Of a DNA stretch of 64,000 nt, positions 20,396 to 30,797 are shown piece by piece. How positions within the stretch are numbered: position 1 is the first letter of the stretch; every line of letters begins with the position of its first letter. The notes beneath the pieces are model-generated. The model saw only the letters and a list, made by a program, of their open reading frames with translations. It was not told the origin of the DNA and made no database searches. Origin of the DNA: Pictodentalium vernedei (Eukaryota > Mollusca > Scaphopoda > Dentaliida > Dentaliidae). The position numbers and the translations under genes are program-made. The stretch lies in contig CM062297.1 in assembly GCA_031216915.1 (NCBI GenBank), forward strand, positions 537,190,971-537,254,970. Reading direction: 5' to 3'.

Positions 20396-23349
20396 GGATT
20401 GCCGAAAAGTTGCCGTCGAAGAGAAGCTCCTCCGAGAACGAAGCGACTCTGAGAGAGTTCTTAACCTTACTATCCACGCGTGTGGATGTAGCTAGGGCTA
20501 CGTCACGTCTAACTAACTCCAATCAGCCACTGAAGGGCAGAGTTATACGTGAACAAACTACTGCCCTCAAAAGAAATTACATTGAGAATAATATCCCGTA
20601 AATCTTTTCTTGAAGACGTAATGATAACGCCTCAGTAAGGCGGATTACGTATAATAAAGCGTCTAAGTTAAGTCTACTATACATAATGTCGTTCCCAACA
20701 TTGAAATTGGAAAAGACATAAACGGCGAAAAAGAATATATGCAGTCTTTAATCACACCGTCTAGACGCATATGAACTCTCGGTATGCCCTGCTCTGCCAA
20801 AATAAACTATTTGTATAAATGATAAAATGGCAGAAATGAGCAACGCGGACAAGAAACTAAACTATCATGCTTAGTAGCAGGCTTGTATATATATATATAT
20901 ATAGCGTCGAAAAATAAAACACATGTTGTAATGACAATATTGGACTGCGTCGGTAAGTCAGGGACAATGCCCCTGAACCGATCGAAAAATCCGAGTCCAA
21001 TGACGCTATAAGTCTCTTATCCAAGATCGCAGCAATGAAGTCCGAAATAATAATCACTGGAAGATAATGCCAGAAGATATGAAAGGCATCTTCCGATACT
21101 ACTAAAGGGAAAACTCGAAATCTTTCGAATCCCTTTCGCCATCCTGTCGGACCCTATAAAGCGTTCGGTCGTCCGTAGCTGATGCAACCGCGGACCGCAC
21201 CGACCCAGCGCCGTCGGATAATTCCTGATTCGACCGAGAAACTGTCAATTTCTGGGATGCTGCGAAACAACTGTGCTAACTCAGATAGCACGTCCGTCAC
21301 TGAGGCCTGAGGAGAAGCGGTCTTACGATGCATTGCCGCTGGAAGCTCCGTGATCGTTACCCCGTGCATACTTCCAATATGCGAGCGAACGGAGTGTATA
21401 GGCCTCGTGTCCCTTGGCTACCGGATGGCGCGACCTATTCGCCGTGGAATCACTGAATGCCGAAACTGATCGGATACTCGAGGTCACGTAGCCAATGTGC
21501 GGTCGTGTGCCCTGCTGTGAGGATGAGGAAGCATTAAAGACAGTCTCTCGGACTGTCAATATAACGGAGCGTCCCGACCAACGGACATATGCTCCGAATG
21601 TAAAATATCTGAACCACAACATGCGGTCCCCTATGTTGTTGGGCGAGAGATGGAAACCCTTTCGCTCACAGCCCGGACGGACCTGGACAAGCCAGGAACC
21701 GGACTAACAGGCTTCCTCCGATCTGTCCTCAATCTGCCGTCACTGGGTGAGTACTAAAGTAATTAAAGTGCTCGCATCACCCAAATCTCCTTCCTAGACC
21801 GCAACGGACGAACCCGGCAGCCGAACCATTCGATGAATGTACGCTACACCGGGTGAGCTAGCGAATGTCACTCCGTAGGCGATAGACATATTCCATGGGC
21901 ACTTATTGCCGCTAACTCTTCATTAACTATGACGACAGAGGCACACTTTTGAAAGACATCTCCATAATTCTTCGAACAAGAAACCAGAAATGCTTGGATA
22001 GCAAGCATAAAATAATAATATATATAGCGTCGTTCAATAATTCGAAAGTTTGTGTGACATTATTGGACTATGTCGGAACTGAGGGACGATGTCCCTGAAC
22101 CGAACCAAAAATTTCTAAGTCCACCGACGCTATCAGTTTCTTATCCGGCATCGCAGCATTCTGGTCCGACGAAAGAAGCTGTAGAAGACCAAGTCAGATG
22201 ACATACACAACAGCATATGTTGTTCCGAAAGGGAAAGCTCGAAATCCTCCGAATCCCTTTCGGTATCCCGTCGGACCGGATGAAACTTTCGGACGTCCGT
22301 ACCCGCTTCCGCGGAGCGTCCCGACCCAGCATCGTCGGATAAAATATATGCGACAGATTCAGTTGATGCTGGGATGCTGCGATAAACTGTGCTATTAAGG
22401 AAAGCACGTCCGTTCCCGAGGCCTGTGCAGTAGCGGTCTTACGATGCATTGCCGCCGGAAGCTCCGTGTACGTTGACTCCCGCACACTTCCTATGCGAAC
22501 GTCCGGAGTCTGCAGGCCTCGTGTCCCTGGCTACCGGATGGTGTGACCTGGTCGCCGAAGAATCCTTGATCGGCGAAGCTGGTAATATATCGGCGGTCAC
22601 GCAGCCAAGGTGCGGTCGTGTGCGCTGACGAGAAGAGGAAGCCTTAGCAGTCTCAGCGGACTGCCTATACAACGGAGCGTCCCGAGCGACGGACGTATGC
22701 TCCGCTTGCGACACATTTTGTACCACAACATCTGGGGCCAGATGTTGTTGAACGAGAGAGGGGCCTCTCTCGCTTGCCGTCCGGATGGACCGGAACGAGC
22801 TATGAACCGGACTAAAAGGCTTCCTGCGTTCTCCCTCCGATCCGCCGTCACTGGGTGTGCATTAAGTTAATTTATAGTGCTCGCATCACCCCAAAATTCC
22901 TTCTAGACCGCAACGGACGAACCCGGCTGCCGAACCATTCGGTGAATGGACGCTACACCGGGCGAGCTAGCGGACGTCAAAGGCCGTCGAACCTACTAGG
23001 GTCCTCTTAGGCAATTGGCGTATTTACATGAGCACTTTTCCGCTAGCCCTTCATTAATTGTGACGACGGAGGCACACTGTTGGAAGACATCACAGATACA
23101 TCACCCTAATCTTGATCGTCTGAAATAGAAATTGATAAAGTAGAGTGACCCTGCAGGGAAAGGACCGGAGTGTCCAAATCCCCAACAACATACCGTGACA
23201 TACGCTTCCCATATTGTCATCGAAATCATACGATACAGAACAGGAGTTAATGCGAGTACACTGACCACATATAGAATGATAATAAAGTCAGAGGAAGACT
23301 TCCTCTTAAAACAATTGATCAATATCCTTTCAATGTGAAAAGAAAACAA
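20396..23349 (-). pseudogene. Degenerate gag with internal tandem duplication, copy C
   Basis: Two partial gag copies lie in tandem. The first spans about 20905-21915 and the second about 22025-23349 (landmark offset ~1.06-1.12 kb), preceded by the gag C-terminal part (20396-20890). The leader-proximal copy preserves a readable stretch, VVQNVSQAEHTSVARDAPLY running on into ASSSRQRTRPHLG and beyond (22726-22439). This shows the ancestral ORF1 is continuous where copy A has a stop. The paired hairpins are at 22725-22772. A TA-microsatellite (20886-20902) is inside. Confidence 0.75.
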
Positions 23350-24225
23350 GTCCTGGTACTCGCACTAACCCCTGGCAATCAAAATACATAATAATAATAT
23401 GATCCATTAATATAGAAAAAATAACTGAAATCAAAATATTTTGAAAAAATATTTTTTCAGAACAGCCCAAGTTTCTGAAAAGTAACATTGAGCCCCAATG
23501 GATCCCAAGCCTAAGTGTGGACAAAAATTTTAAAAATATTTTAAACAGTTTATTCAACACTTACGAACAATAATAATGTATCTAGTTATGATTAAAATAA
23601 CATAAAGATATTATTTTTTAGAAATCCCCCCCTCACACAGAGGGCTGTTGTAAATGTAAACAATGAGTGTAAAAACACTAAAATAAGACTCCAGGCACCC
23701 AGGCCCGAAATCAGTTACCAAAAATACACTATCTGATGCAAAACAGAGACTTCCAGGGAAGAAACTGCAGAACATCAGATGGTAGATGCAGAACACAACG
23801 CCTAACCACCCGTAGGTGAAGACGTAAACATGGGGAAAGAACAGAATTCATTCTGTTATACAGCTAAAACTCCCAAGAAATTTTAGTAATAATAATTACA
23901 GAAACTATGCCAAAAGCATGGGAGAATAGCAAGGGGGAACTTAAAGGACAGGGAGAGAGGAAAACACTTAAAAAAACAGTGTAACTAAATAATCAGAATG
24001 ACAACAAAATGGCTGCTGCCTTGAAAATAGGTAACTTAACATAATTTCATTAAAAAATTTTAAGTTACAGCCCTGATAATATTCTGTCACACATTCTTTT
24101 CCTCTCCTCCTTCTCTATCCTCCTTAGAATCACCATTTCACTAATATTTATGTGTCTGGCATCATTTAAACTGAGATTTAAAAGCACAAAGATCAGTCAG
24201 ATGTTAACTGATGAAGGGCCAAACT

Positions 24226-24427
24226 TAGAATGATTAATGGCGCCAATTTCGGAACGTCCTTGACACTGCGCATGCGCAGTAGGGGCGAAGTGTGGAGGGC
24301 CTTTCAGGACATGTTTTCTTTAGTTTTAGATGCAAATTTTGGGGATTGGGGGGCAAAATTTGTGTTTGGCCCTATATTTTAAGAGTTAGCACCAGCTATG
24401 TCTGGGTCATTGGTACAGTATAAAAAT
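24226..24427 (-). repeat. Right ITR of DIRS copy C
   Basis: TAGAATGATTAATGGCGCC to CAGTATAAAAAT; the 189 bp from 24226 to 24414 are the exact reverse complement of 17546-17734. NRF-1-like site at 24265-24280. Repeat S resumes at 24428. Confidence 0.9.
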
Positions 24428-24439
24428 ACAGATTTTTAA

Positions 24440-24893
24440 CTTTGTTAAGCCTACTCCCGAGTAAATATCTTAGGGGAAGCACTGTCATAGAGTGCGCTTA
24501 AGCATACTGCAAGTCGATGGAACACAAGCCTTCAACCGATACTAAGTCTGTTCATGTGGGGTTGGGAAGTTGCCGAGTCTGACAGTTACTTGCCACTGCA
24601 ACAGTTGTTCTCTCCAGGTTTAAGGTGTGGCTGACATTTTAAAAAAATGTGATTAGAAATTTTAAACTTTGATCTTAATAAGTGTTGATAAATAGGGAAC
24701 ATAAGGCTTCATTAACAGAGAGTGGTTAGCAATTGAAGATTTTCTGAATAGCATTCTGGTATGCTAATCCAATCATCAGACACCCTGCAGGTAATCTGGC
24801 ATCCTCCACCCATAAAACTGTCCAACAGGACATAACCTGGCTGGTGAAATTGTTGTTACACCTCAATAAAGAAATAAATAAATATACTGGATG
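24440..24893 (+). repeat. Degenerate SINE-like copy with internal insertion
   Basis: The 3' part (CATCCTCCACCCATAAAACT, CTGTCCAACAGGACATAACC, then AATAAAGAAATAAATAAATA) matches the tail of the SINE at 45277-45660. An upstream piece near 24560-24620 matches that SINE's middle. About 160 bp between the two halves are foreign. 24894-25249 shows nothing recognisable. Confidence 0.5.
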
Positions 24894-25249
24894 TATGTAC
24901 CAAGGCCAAACAAGTTGATAAGAAAGAGAATTCAGTGACTGACAGGGTAATGACTCGGCAGATTACAAGATTTATTATTCAACTAAGGCAAGTTTTCTCT
25001 ATAACATTTTTGCAATTAACATGTCAAATTTGTTCTGAGGGTATAGTGAATCGTTTGGTGTTTGAAAGTTATATGCATTTCAGTTAGAAGATATCCAATT
25101 AAGTGGCCTCTAGTGTACTTTCAAAGAAGTTCAGAAGCCATTTTTTAGTACTTTAAAGTGACTTGGCTTTTTATTTTTGAATTCAAGATACTTTCATAGA
25201 TTTCAAGACCACTGGCTATCCTGTAACTTGGAAGTAAAATATTCATTAC

Positions 25250-25351
25250 CTGTTGCCATCTGATTGTCTTTAGGATAATGTACTGTGTCTTCGGTTCTCT
25301 GATTGGATTTGTCTGTAATCTGATCTTCTTGATTTGCATCAACAGGACCTT
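25250..25351 (-). CDS. Candidate host exon, 34 codons, product unknown
   Basis: On the minus strand a 102-bp open segment lies between a plausible acceptor (TTGCTGATAG at 25361-25352) and a good donor (ACAG|GTAATG at 25250). The frame, entered one base into a codon and left one base into a codon, gives an acidic, polar peptide (GPVDANQEDQITDKSNQRTE...). The length is a multiple of three, so the exon is phase-symmetric. No repeat family covers it, unlike its surroundings. I do not recognise the protein. It could be a chance open frame. Confidence 0.33.
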
Positions 25352-25489
25352 CTATCAGCAATGGACCACTATTTTTTGGCTAAATACAGAGTTGAAAAAT
25401 TCATATTGGCTGCTAAAGAGCATATCAACTTCTAAACCTAAAGTAAAGGACATATCTGGCCAGAGCTACATACAAAACTTGCCATTAGG

Positions 25490-25702
25490 CCTCCACAAAG
25501 TAAATCTGTTTCTCAGACCATTTTTTGTAAAATTGCATGTGGGCAGGCATTTTTTTATCTTTGTAATTATTTCTTTGGCATCAAAAGTTCATGTTCTTGG
25601 TATATTTATGTTTTAGGCCTCAAAATCTACAGAATAGCATGGGTGAGGGTGTATTTCGTATCTTAAGTGCAACAAGGTTTTGCAATGCTAAAGCATTGCA
25701 AA
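25490..25702 (+). repeat. Interspersed repeat S, copy 2, left half
   Basis: Matches 17151-17368 (AAATCTGTTTCTCAG, CCTCAAAATCTACAGAATAG, TTTGCAATGCTAAAGCATTG). It stops in the palindrome at ATTGCAAA (25695-25702), where element T is inserted. Confidence 0.65.
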
Positions 25703-25896
25703 CAGACATGTTAACCTCCAGAATAATTTTTCAGGGAACCTGAGGGTGATTTCCAGGGAAATGGGATGGATTTCAGGGAACAGTTTGCACGGGGACAAAA
25801 CAAAAGAAAAAAACTTGCAAATTTTCAGCTCATGGACCACCATTAACACCAGGTTATATCCAGATCTAATTGTCAATTATGCTGATGCATTTATGC

Positions 25897-28166
25897 TAGG
25901 AAGTGTCAATCACACTGTAGCTCAACTTGTGTAAGACATGTACATGTATAGAATGTGACACAGCAATGACACACATAAAGGTGATGACCTGACAGCAAAG
26001 GTACATATAAAGTATTGTGACGGTCTGTACATAAATGCTGACCATAACCTGTAACAAATGTATAGGTAAAGTATTGTAAAGGTGGGCGACAGTTAGATGT
26101 AAAACTAGAAAAGAAATCTTCATGGGGTTAATGTTACAATGGGGATCTTTGGGATGGCGCACCATAAGCCAAAATGTTTGCAACTGTTTTGGCCTGTTTA
26201 ATTCAAACCCTTCTAAGGTTGATTCATACTAATTAATAAATATTTGACCAGTCCTTCTTAAAATATAGGTATTTGAATTTTTTGTCTTTAGCTCAAAGGG
26301 TTCCCACAGGTGAGGTTTTATTTTTCTCATTGTAAATAGAAAATCGGGTTGTGCAAATAATGTTTACAATCCCCAAACAACAACAAATATTAACACAGGA
26401 ACTTGGCTTCAACACTTTTGAATATACACATCCTAGGGATGCTGAATTCAAGAAAAATTATTTTGTCTGGGGTTTTTGGAAAAGATTTTAATTATGTCCC
26501 TTGTTGAGTCCCAGAGTGGGTCTGACTGAACCCCAAAATATTTGTTCTCATAGCACAGTGATAACAAAGACACCCAATAAATTTATAGCACATTACTGAC
26601 ATAAAAAATCTTCTTTACAGGTTCTGTACAAAAAATGTAATACACAGAATACCCGTACATATGACTGCCAACAGGCATTTTGAATTTTTGGCTGAGCCCC
26701 AAAGCACTCATTACTATCCCATGATGATAACAAACGTAGTCCTAGAAGTTCTGTACAAAAATCTGATTGCACCTAATTTCAGTATAAAATGGCCGTCGGC
26801 AGCCATCTTGAATTTCAGACCGCACACAAAAATACTTGTTCCCTGTCCCAAGCTGATAACAAAGGTAACCAAGAAGTTTTGTATAGATCGGTTCATAAAT
26901 ACAATCTCTAGCCGAGCTGTATTGAAATGTGCACATACTGTGTATAAGTAGCACTGAATAAATCAAAGTTCTTCTAATTTGCATAATTTCTGCACGAGAA
27001 AAAAACCCATATTATATGTGATGCATTCCATGTTACTATACATTCATTCAAAAATTTATTCAAATCAGAACCTTCATACAGAAGTTCTGTACAAAAAAAC
27101 TGATTGGACCTAATTTCGGTACAAAATGGCCACTGGCAGCCATCTCGAATTTCGGACCATACCCAAAAACAATCTTTCTCGTCCCAAGGTGATAACAAAG
27201 ATACCCAAGAAGTTTCATGAAGATCTTTTCATAAATACAGCCAATAGCCCGAGCCGTATTGACATGTGTACTTACTGTGTGTCAGTAGCACTGAATAAAT
27301 CAAAGTCCATCTAATTTGCATAATTTCTGCACGAGAAAAAAACCCGTATTATATTATGTGTTGTATTCCATGTTACTAAACATTCAAACAAAAATTTATT
27401 CAAATCAGAACTTTCATACAGAAGTTCTGTACAAAAAAACTGATTGCACTAATTTCGGTATAAAATGGCTGCCGATGGCCATCTTGAATTTCAGACATCA
27501 CCCCAAAACACTCATTCTCGTCCCACGGTGATAACAAAGGTACCCAAGAAGTTTTGTAAAGATCGGTTCATAAATATGGCCTCTAGCACGAGCCATATAG
27601 AAGTTGTGTACAAAAAACTGATTGTACCTAATTTCGGTACAAAATGGCCACTGGCAGCCATCTTGAATTTTGGACTGCATCCAAGGTGATAACAAAGGTA
27701 CTCGAGAAGTTTTGTGAAGATCGGTTCATAAATACAGCCCCTAGCCCGAGCCGTATTGACATGTGTACTTACTGAGTGTACGTAGCACTGAATAAATCAT
27801 AGTTCATCTAATTTGCAGAATTTCTGCACGTGAAAAAAATCTGTATTATATGTGATGTATTCCATGTTACTAAACATTCAGACAAAAATTCATTCAAATC
27901 AAAACTTTCATATAGAAGTTCTGTACAAAAAACTGATTGCACTAACTTAGGAACAAAATGGCTGCAGGTGGCCATCTTGAATTTAGGACCACACCCCAAA
28001 ACACTCGTTCTTGTCCCACGGTGATAACAAAGGTACCCAAGAAGTTTCGTAAAGATCGGTTCATAAATACGGCCTCTAGCCCGAGCCATATTGAATTGTT
28101 GACAGACAGACAAACGGGCGATGGGCCATGGCATAACCTCAAATTTGACTACGTCAAAGTTGAGCT
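25897..28166 (+). mobile_element. HINE/pearl-like element H2 (sister of H1) inside T
   Basis: Same 5' end as H1 (AGTGT-CAATC-ACACT then TAGCTCAACTTG at 25918-25929), the same ~335-bp monomers and a 3' hairpin CTCAAATTTGAC/GTCAAAGTTGAG (28138-28164). Relative to H1 the stem swaps GGC/GCC for GAC/GTC, keeping pairing. An extra ~380 bp (about 26121-26503) separates AAATCTT from TGAGTCCCAGAG, which are adjacent in H1 at 13427. ORF-like runs in the monomers (MAADGHLEF-type) are not genes. Confidence 0.7.
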
Positions 28167-29000
28167 AAAAATCATAAAATAATTGTTGATTTGACCCCTC
28201 CCCCCCCCCCCCCCCCCCCCCATCCTCTTCTTCATGACCCCCCACCCACAGAGCACCACCACCTGTAGTTTGCTTTTATCAAAGTCTACTAATCTAATAA
28301 TTTCCCAAGTCTGGAAATGTTAACAGGAAAAGATGTCCTAATGTTCAGTTACTTCAAGAAGATTAGTACTTGGAAAGTATCTTTATCAAAATCCTTTGTG
28401 AATGTGTGGACATTTGTGTCCTGCACAAAACTTTTCTTTTCATCATTGATGCATTTTTAAAAAAAATTTTTTTAATTCCATTCAAAATTTTCTAGGTACA
28501 GACAGCCAACAGTTAACAGTTCTGTAGTCAGCACAATGAAATAAATGTAGTATTAGAAAATAAGTCCATTGTGTATAAATATGCAGTCATAATTTTTTGG
28601 CATCCAAAGCGACTTTAACCTATTTTTAAACTGTGTTAAATAGTTGAGGTCAAGGTGTTGTTTACGTTTTGATTTGGAAAATGGATGAGAATTAAGACTA
28701 TTCTATGAATAAATAAATATATATTATTTAATTCCTTTTTATATATTTTATTTACCCAAAAACTGCATTTAAATTGATGATGGAGTATTCCATTTTTTGA
28801 AAGTAAGTCACCTATTTTCATTTCGACACTTGCACATTGATCACGAATCTCCGATTACGAAGAAAAAACAGAAGTAAACATGAACACAGTTGAAATATAT
28901 ATCATAAAATACCTTTTTCTTAAAATAAATTTAACTTAAATCCATATTTTACTACTTCGTGAGTTTTTACCAGAGTTTGAAATGCATGTGATTTGACTCT
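28167..29000. other. Interior of T beyond H2; no gene; 22-C homopolymer
   Basis: A run of 22 C at 28200-28221 follows the H2 terminus. The rest is AT-rich with no convincing ORF or splice-bounded exon. Confidence 0.4.
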
Positions 29001-29142
29001 GAACATTTTACATAAGTTACAACGGGAAAGAAATATATGACTATTGTTTTCCGGGATTTTTGGTCCAAAACTGATTCCTGTCTGGGAACTACACTGAAAT
29101 TTTGGGATTTTCCTGCGCATTCCGTGAGAGTTAACATGTCTG

Positions 29143-29345
29143 ATTGCAAAGCCTTCTTGCACTCAAAGGACAAATTTATCAATATTATTAACTTGGGTAA
29201 AATATCAGACATAAATGATATAATTTTTATTTTTTCAACTTGGCATTGGTTATAAAAAGAGAGCATGCAGAAGCCAAAAAGGACTGGGCCTGAGAAACAG
29301 ATTTTTAACATTTTTAGGCCTTAAAATTTAATTTTTTTTAATTTT
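29143..29345 (+). repeat. Interspersed repeat S, copy 2, right half
   Basis: Resumes with ATTGCAAAGCCTTCTTGCAC, matching 17369 onward (ACAAATTTATCAAT, TTAACTTGGGTAAAATATCA), and continues through GAGAAACAGATTTTTAAC, the site occupied by DIRS copy C in repeat S copy 1. Confidence 0.65.
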
Positions 29346-29779
29346 TGGCCTCTGAAACATAGTTTATAACCTCACATTGGAACTCATCAAGTGCACTGTA
29401 ATGAGGGGTCTTAAACTGTGTAAAAAAAATTAAAATTTTTTAGTTATTCAAGGCAAAAAATGCAGGCTTCATCTGCTATTTATGTACTAAAGCACTAACT
29501 ATTAGATATTATGAGTACAGGTCTTCATATTTATTATCCTTACATTTTAAACTAGACTGAGTCCTTCATACACAAAACACACAACGATGCATTAAGGCCA
29601 TATCCAGGACGTTTTTGGTACCAGTATTCCAGTTTGGGCGCTCAAACTCCAGGCGCCCAAACTCATTGTATTGGTGTATTATCTCCATCCCATAGTCTGC
29701 TGAAACAGTCGAAAATCAGAAAAAATTATACTTTACTAAAACGAACAGGAAGTTAATCACTTGAATTCTGAACTAGGAT

Positions 29780-30797
29780 ACTGGATTGTAGATGGGCCAG
29801 TCCATATCCCCCGTCGCCATGATTATTCTAAGACAAAAAGTGGCAAAACTCTGGTAAAAAAAACTCTTGATTAAAACGATAATCACAGGTGCACAAGTTC
29901 CCATGGTAGAGGACATCCTTACCAAGTTTCAAAGGAATCGACCCATAAACATCTCAGAAAATCTCTGGACAAAATTCAGGCATTCTAAGAAGAAAAGGGA
30001 CATAACTCTGGCAAGAAACGTACGATCCAAACTATAATCGCAAGTGCACAGGTTCCCATGGTAGTTAACATCCAAACCAAGTTTCAAAGAAATCGACCCA
30101 TAAACATTTGAGGAAATATGTGGACAAAATCTGTCAGATCAGGTGCACAGGTTCCCAAGGTAACGAACAACCTTACCAAGTTTCAACAAAATCGACCCAT
30201 AATCCTTTGAGAAAAGCTCCGAACAAAATTCTAGGCAATTCAAGCATTCTCTAAGATGAAAAGGGCCATAACTTTTGCAAAAAAGGTTTGATAAAAACTA
30301 TAATCACAGGTACACAGGATCCCATTGTAGTAAACATCCATACCAAGTTTCAAAGGAATCGACCTATAAACATCTGAGAAAATGTCCAGACAAAATTCAG
30401 TCATTCTAAGATGAAAAGGGGCATAACTTTGGCAAAAAAATTTTGATCGAAACTATAATCACAGGTGCACAGGCTACCATGGTAGTAAATATCCACACCA
30501 AGTTTCAAAGGAATCGACCCATGAACATCTGAGAAGATGTCCAGACAAAATTCTAGGCCTGCTTTTAAAATCAAGTCGAAAACGGGCATAATTCTCCCAA
30601 AAATAATCCGACTGGAACTATAATCGCAGGTGATCAGGTTCCCATGGTGGTGAACATTCACACCAAGTTTCGTGCAGATTGGTCCATAAACGTCTGAGAA
30701 AATCTCTGGACCAAATTATGTCTATGGACGGAGGTGATTCCAGTATATATCCACCCCCCCCCCCCCCCACAACTCATTGCAGGGGGTATAAAAAATG
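29780..30797 (+). mobile_element. Pearl/HINE-like element P with ~160-bp monomers
   Basis: Tandem units share TATAATCACAGGTGCACAGG, CCATGGTAG and ACCAAGTTTCAAAGGAATCG. The last motif occurs at about 29919, 30077, 30175, 30342, 30498 and 30662, giving a period near 160 bp with one shortened unit. A 15-C run (30754-30768) and a GCAGGGGGTATAAAAA end resemble the H3b terminus. A TATCCCCCGTC near 29804 may be the partner 5' sub-terminal repeat. No genes. Confidence 0.55.

Larger units (their letters stand above)
17507..24427 (-). mobile_element. Non-autonomous DIRS-like element, copy C, both ends intact
   Basis: 6,921 bp from GTTAAAAAATTTATAG to CAGTATAAAAAT. Left and right ITR blocks (17546-17734 and 24226-24414) are 189 bp each and I find them identical after reverse-complementing. 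The ICR is at 17809-17896. The coding region is decayed and lacks RT, with the same deletion junction (20395) and gag duplication as copy B. Perfect ITRs with dead genes indicate recent movement by proteins supplied in trans. The insertion lies in repeat S, whose uninterrupted form is at about 29290-29320. Confidence 0.9.
25703..29142. mobile_element. hAT-like non-autonomous DNA transposon T with 8-bp TSD
   Basis: Termini CAGACATGTTAAC (25703) and GTTAACATGTCTG (to 29142) are inverted repeats. They are flanked by direct 8-bp repeats ATTGCAAA (25695-25702 and 29143-29150). The unoccupied site, GCATTGCAAAGCCTTC, is present in repeat S copy 1 at about 17367-17382. An 8-bp duplication with a CAG-starting TIR fits hAT. 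No transposase frame is visible inside; most of the interior is HINE-like H2 (25897-28166) plus AT-rich sequence. Confidence 0.75.

Noticed and set aside
5628..24427. B and C as one segmental duplication
   Set aside because: Sequence outside the element ends does not match (12277 onward versus 24428 onward), so independent insertion is preferred.
27465..28182. Repeated small plus-strand proteins starting MAADGHLEF/MAAGGHLEF
   Set aside because: They recur once per ~335-bp monomer in H1 and H2 and are translations of the tandem repeat.
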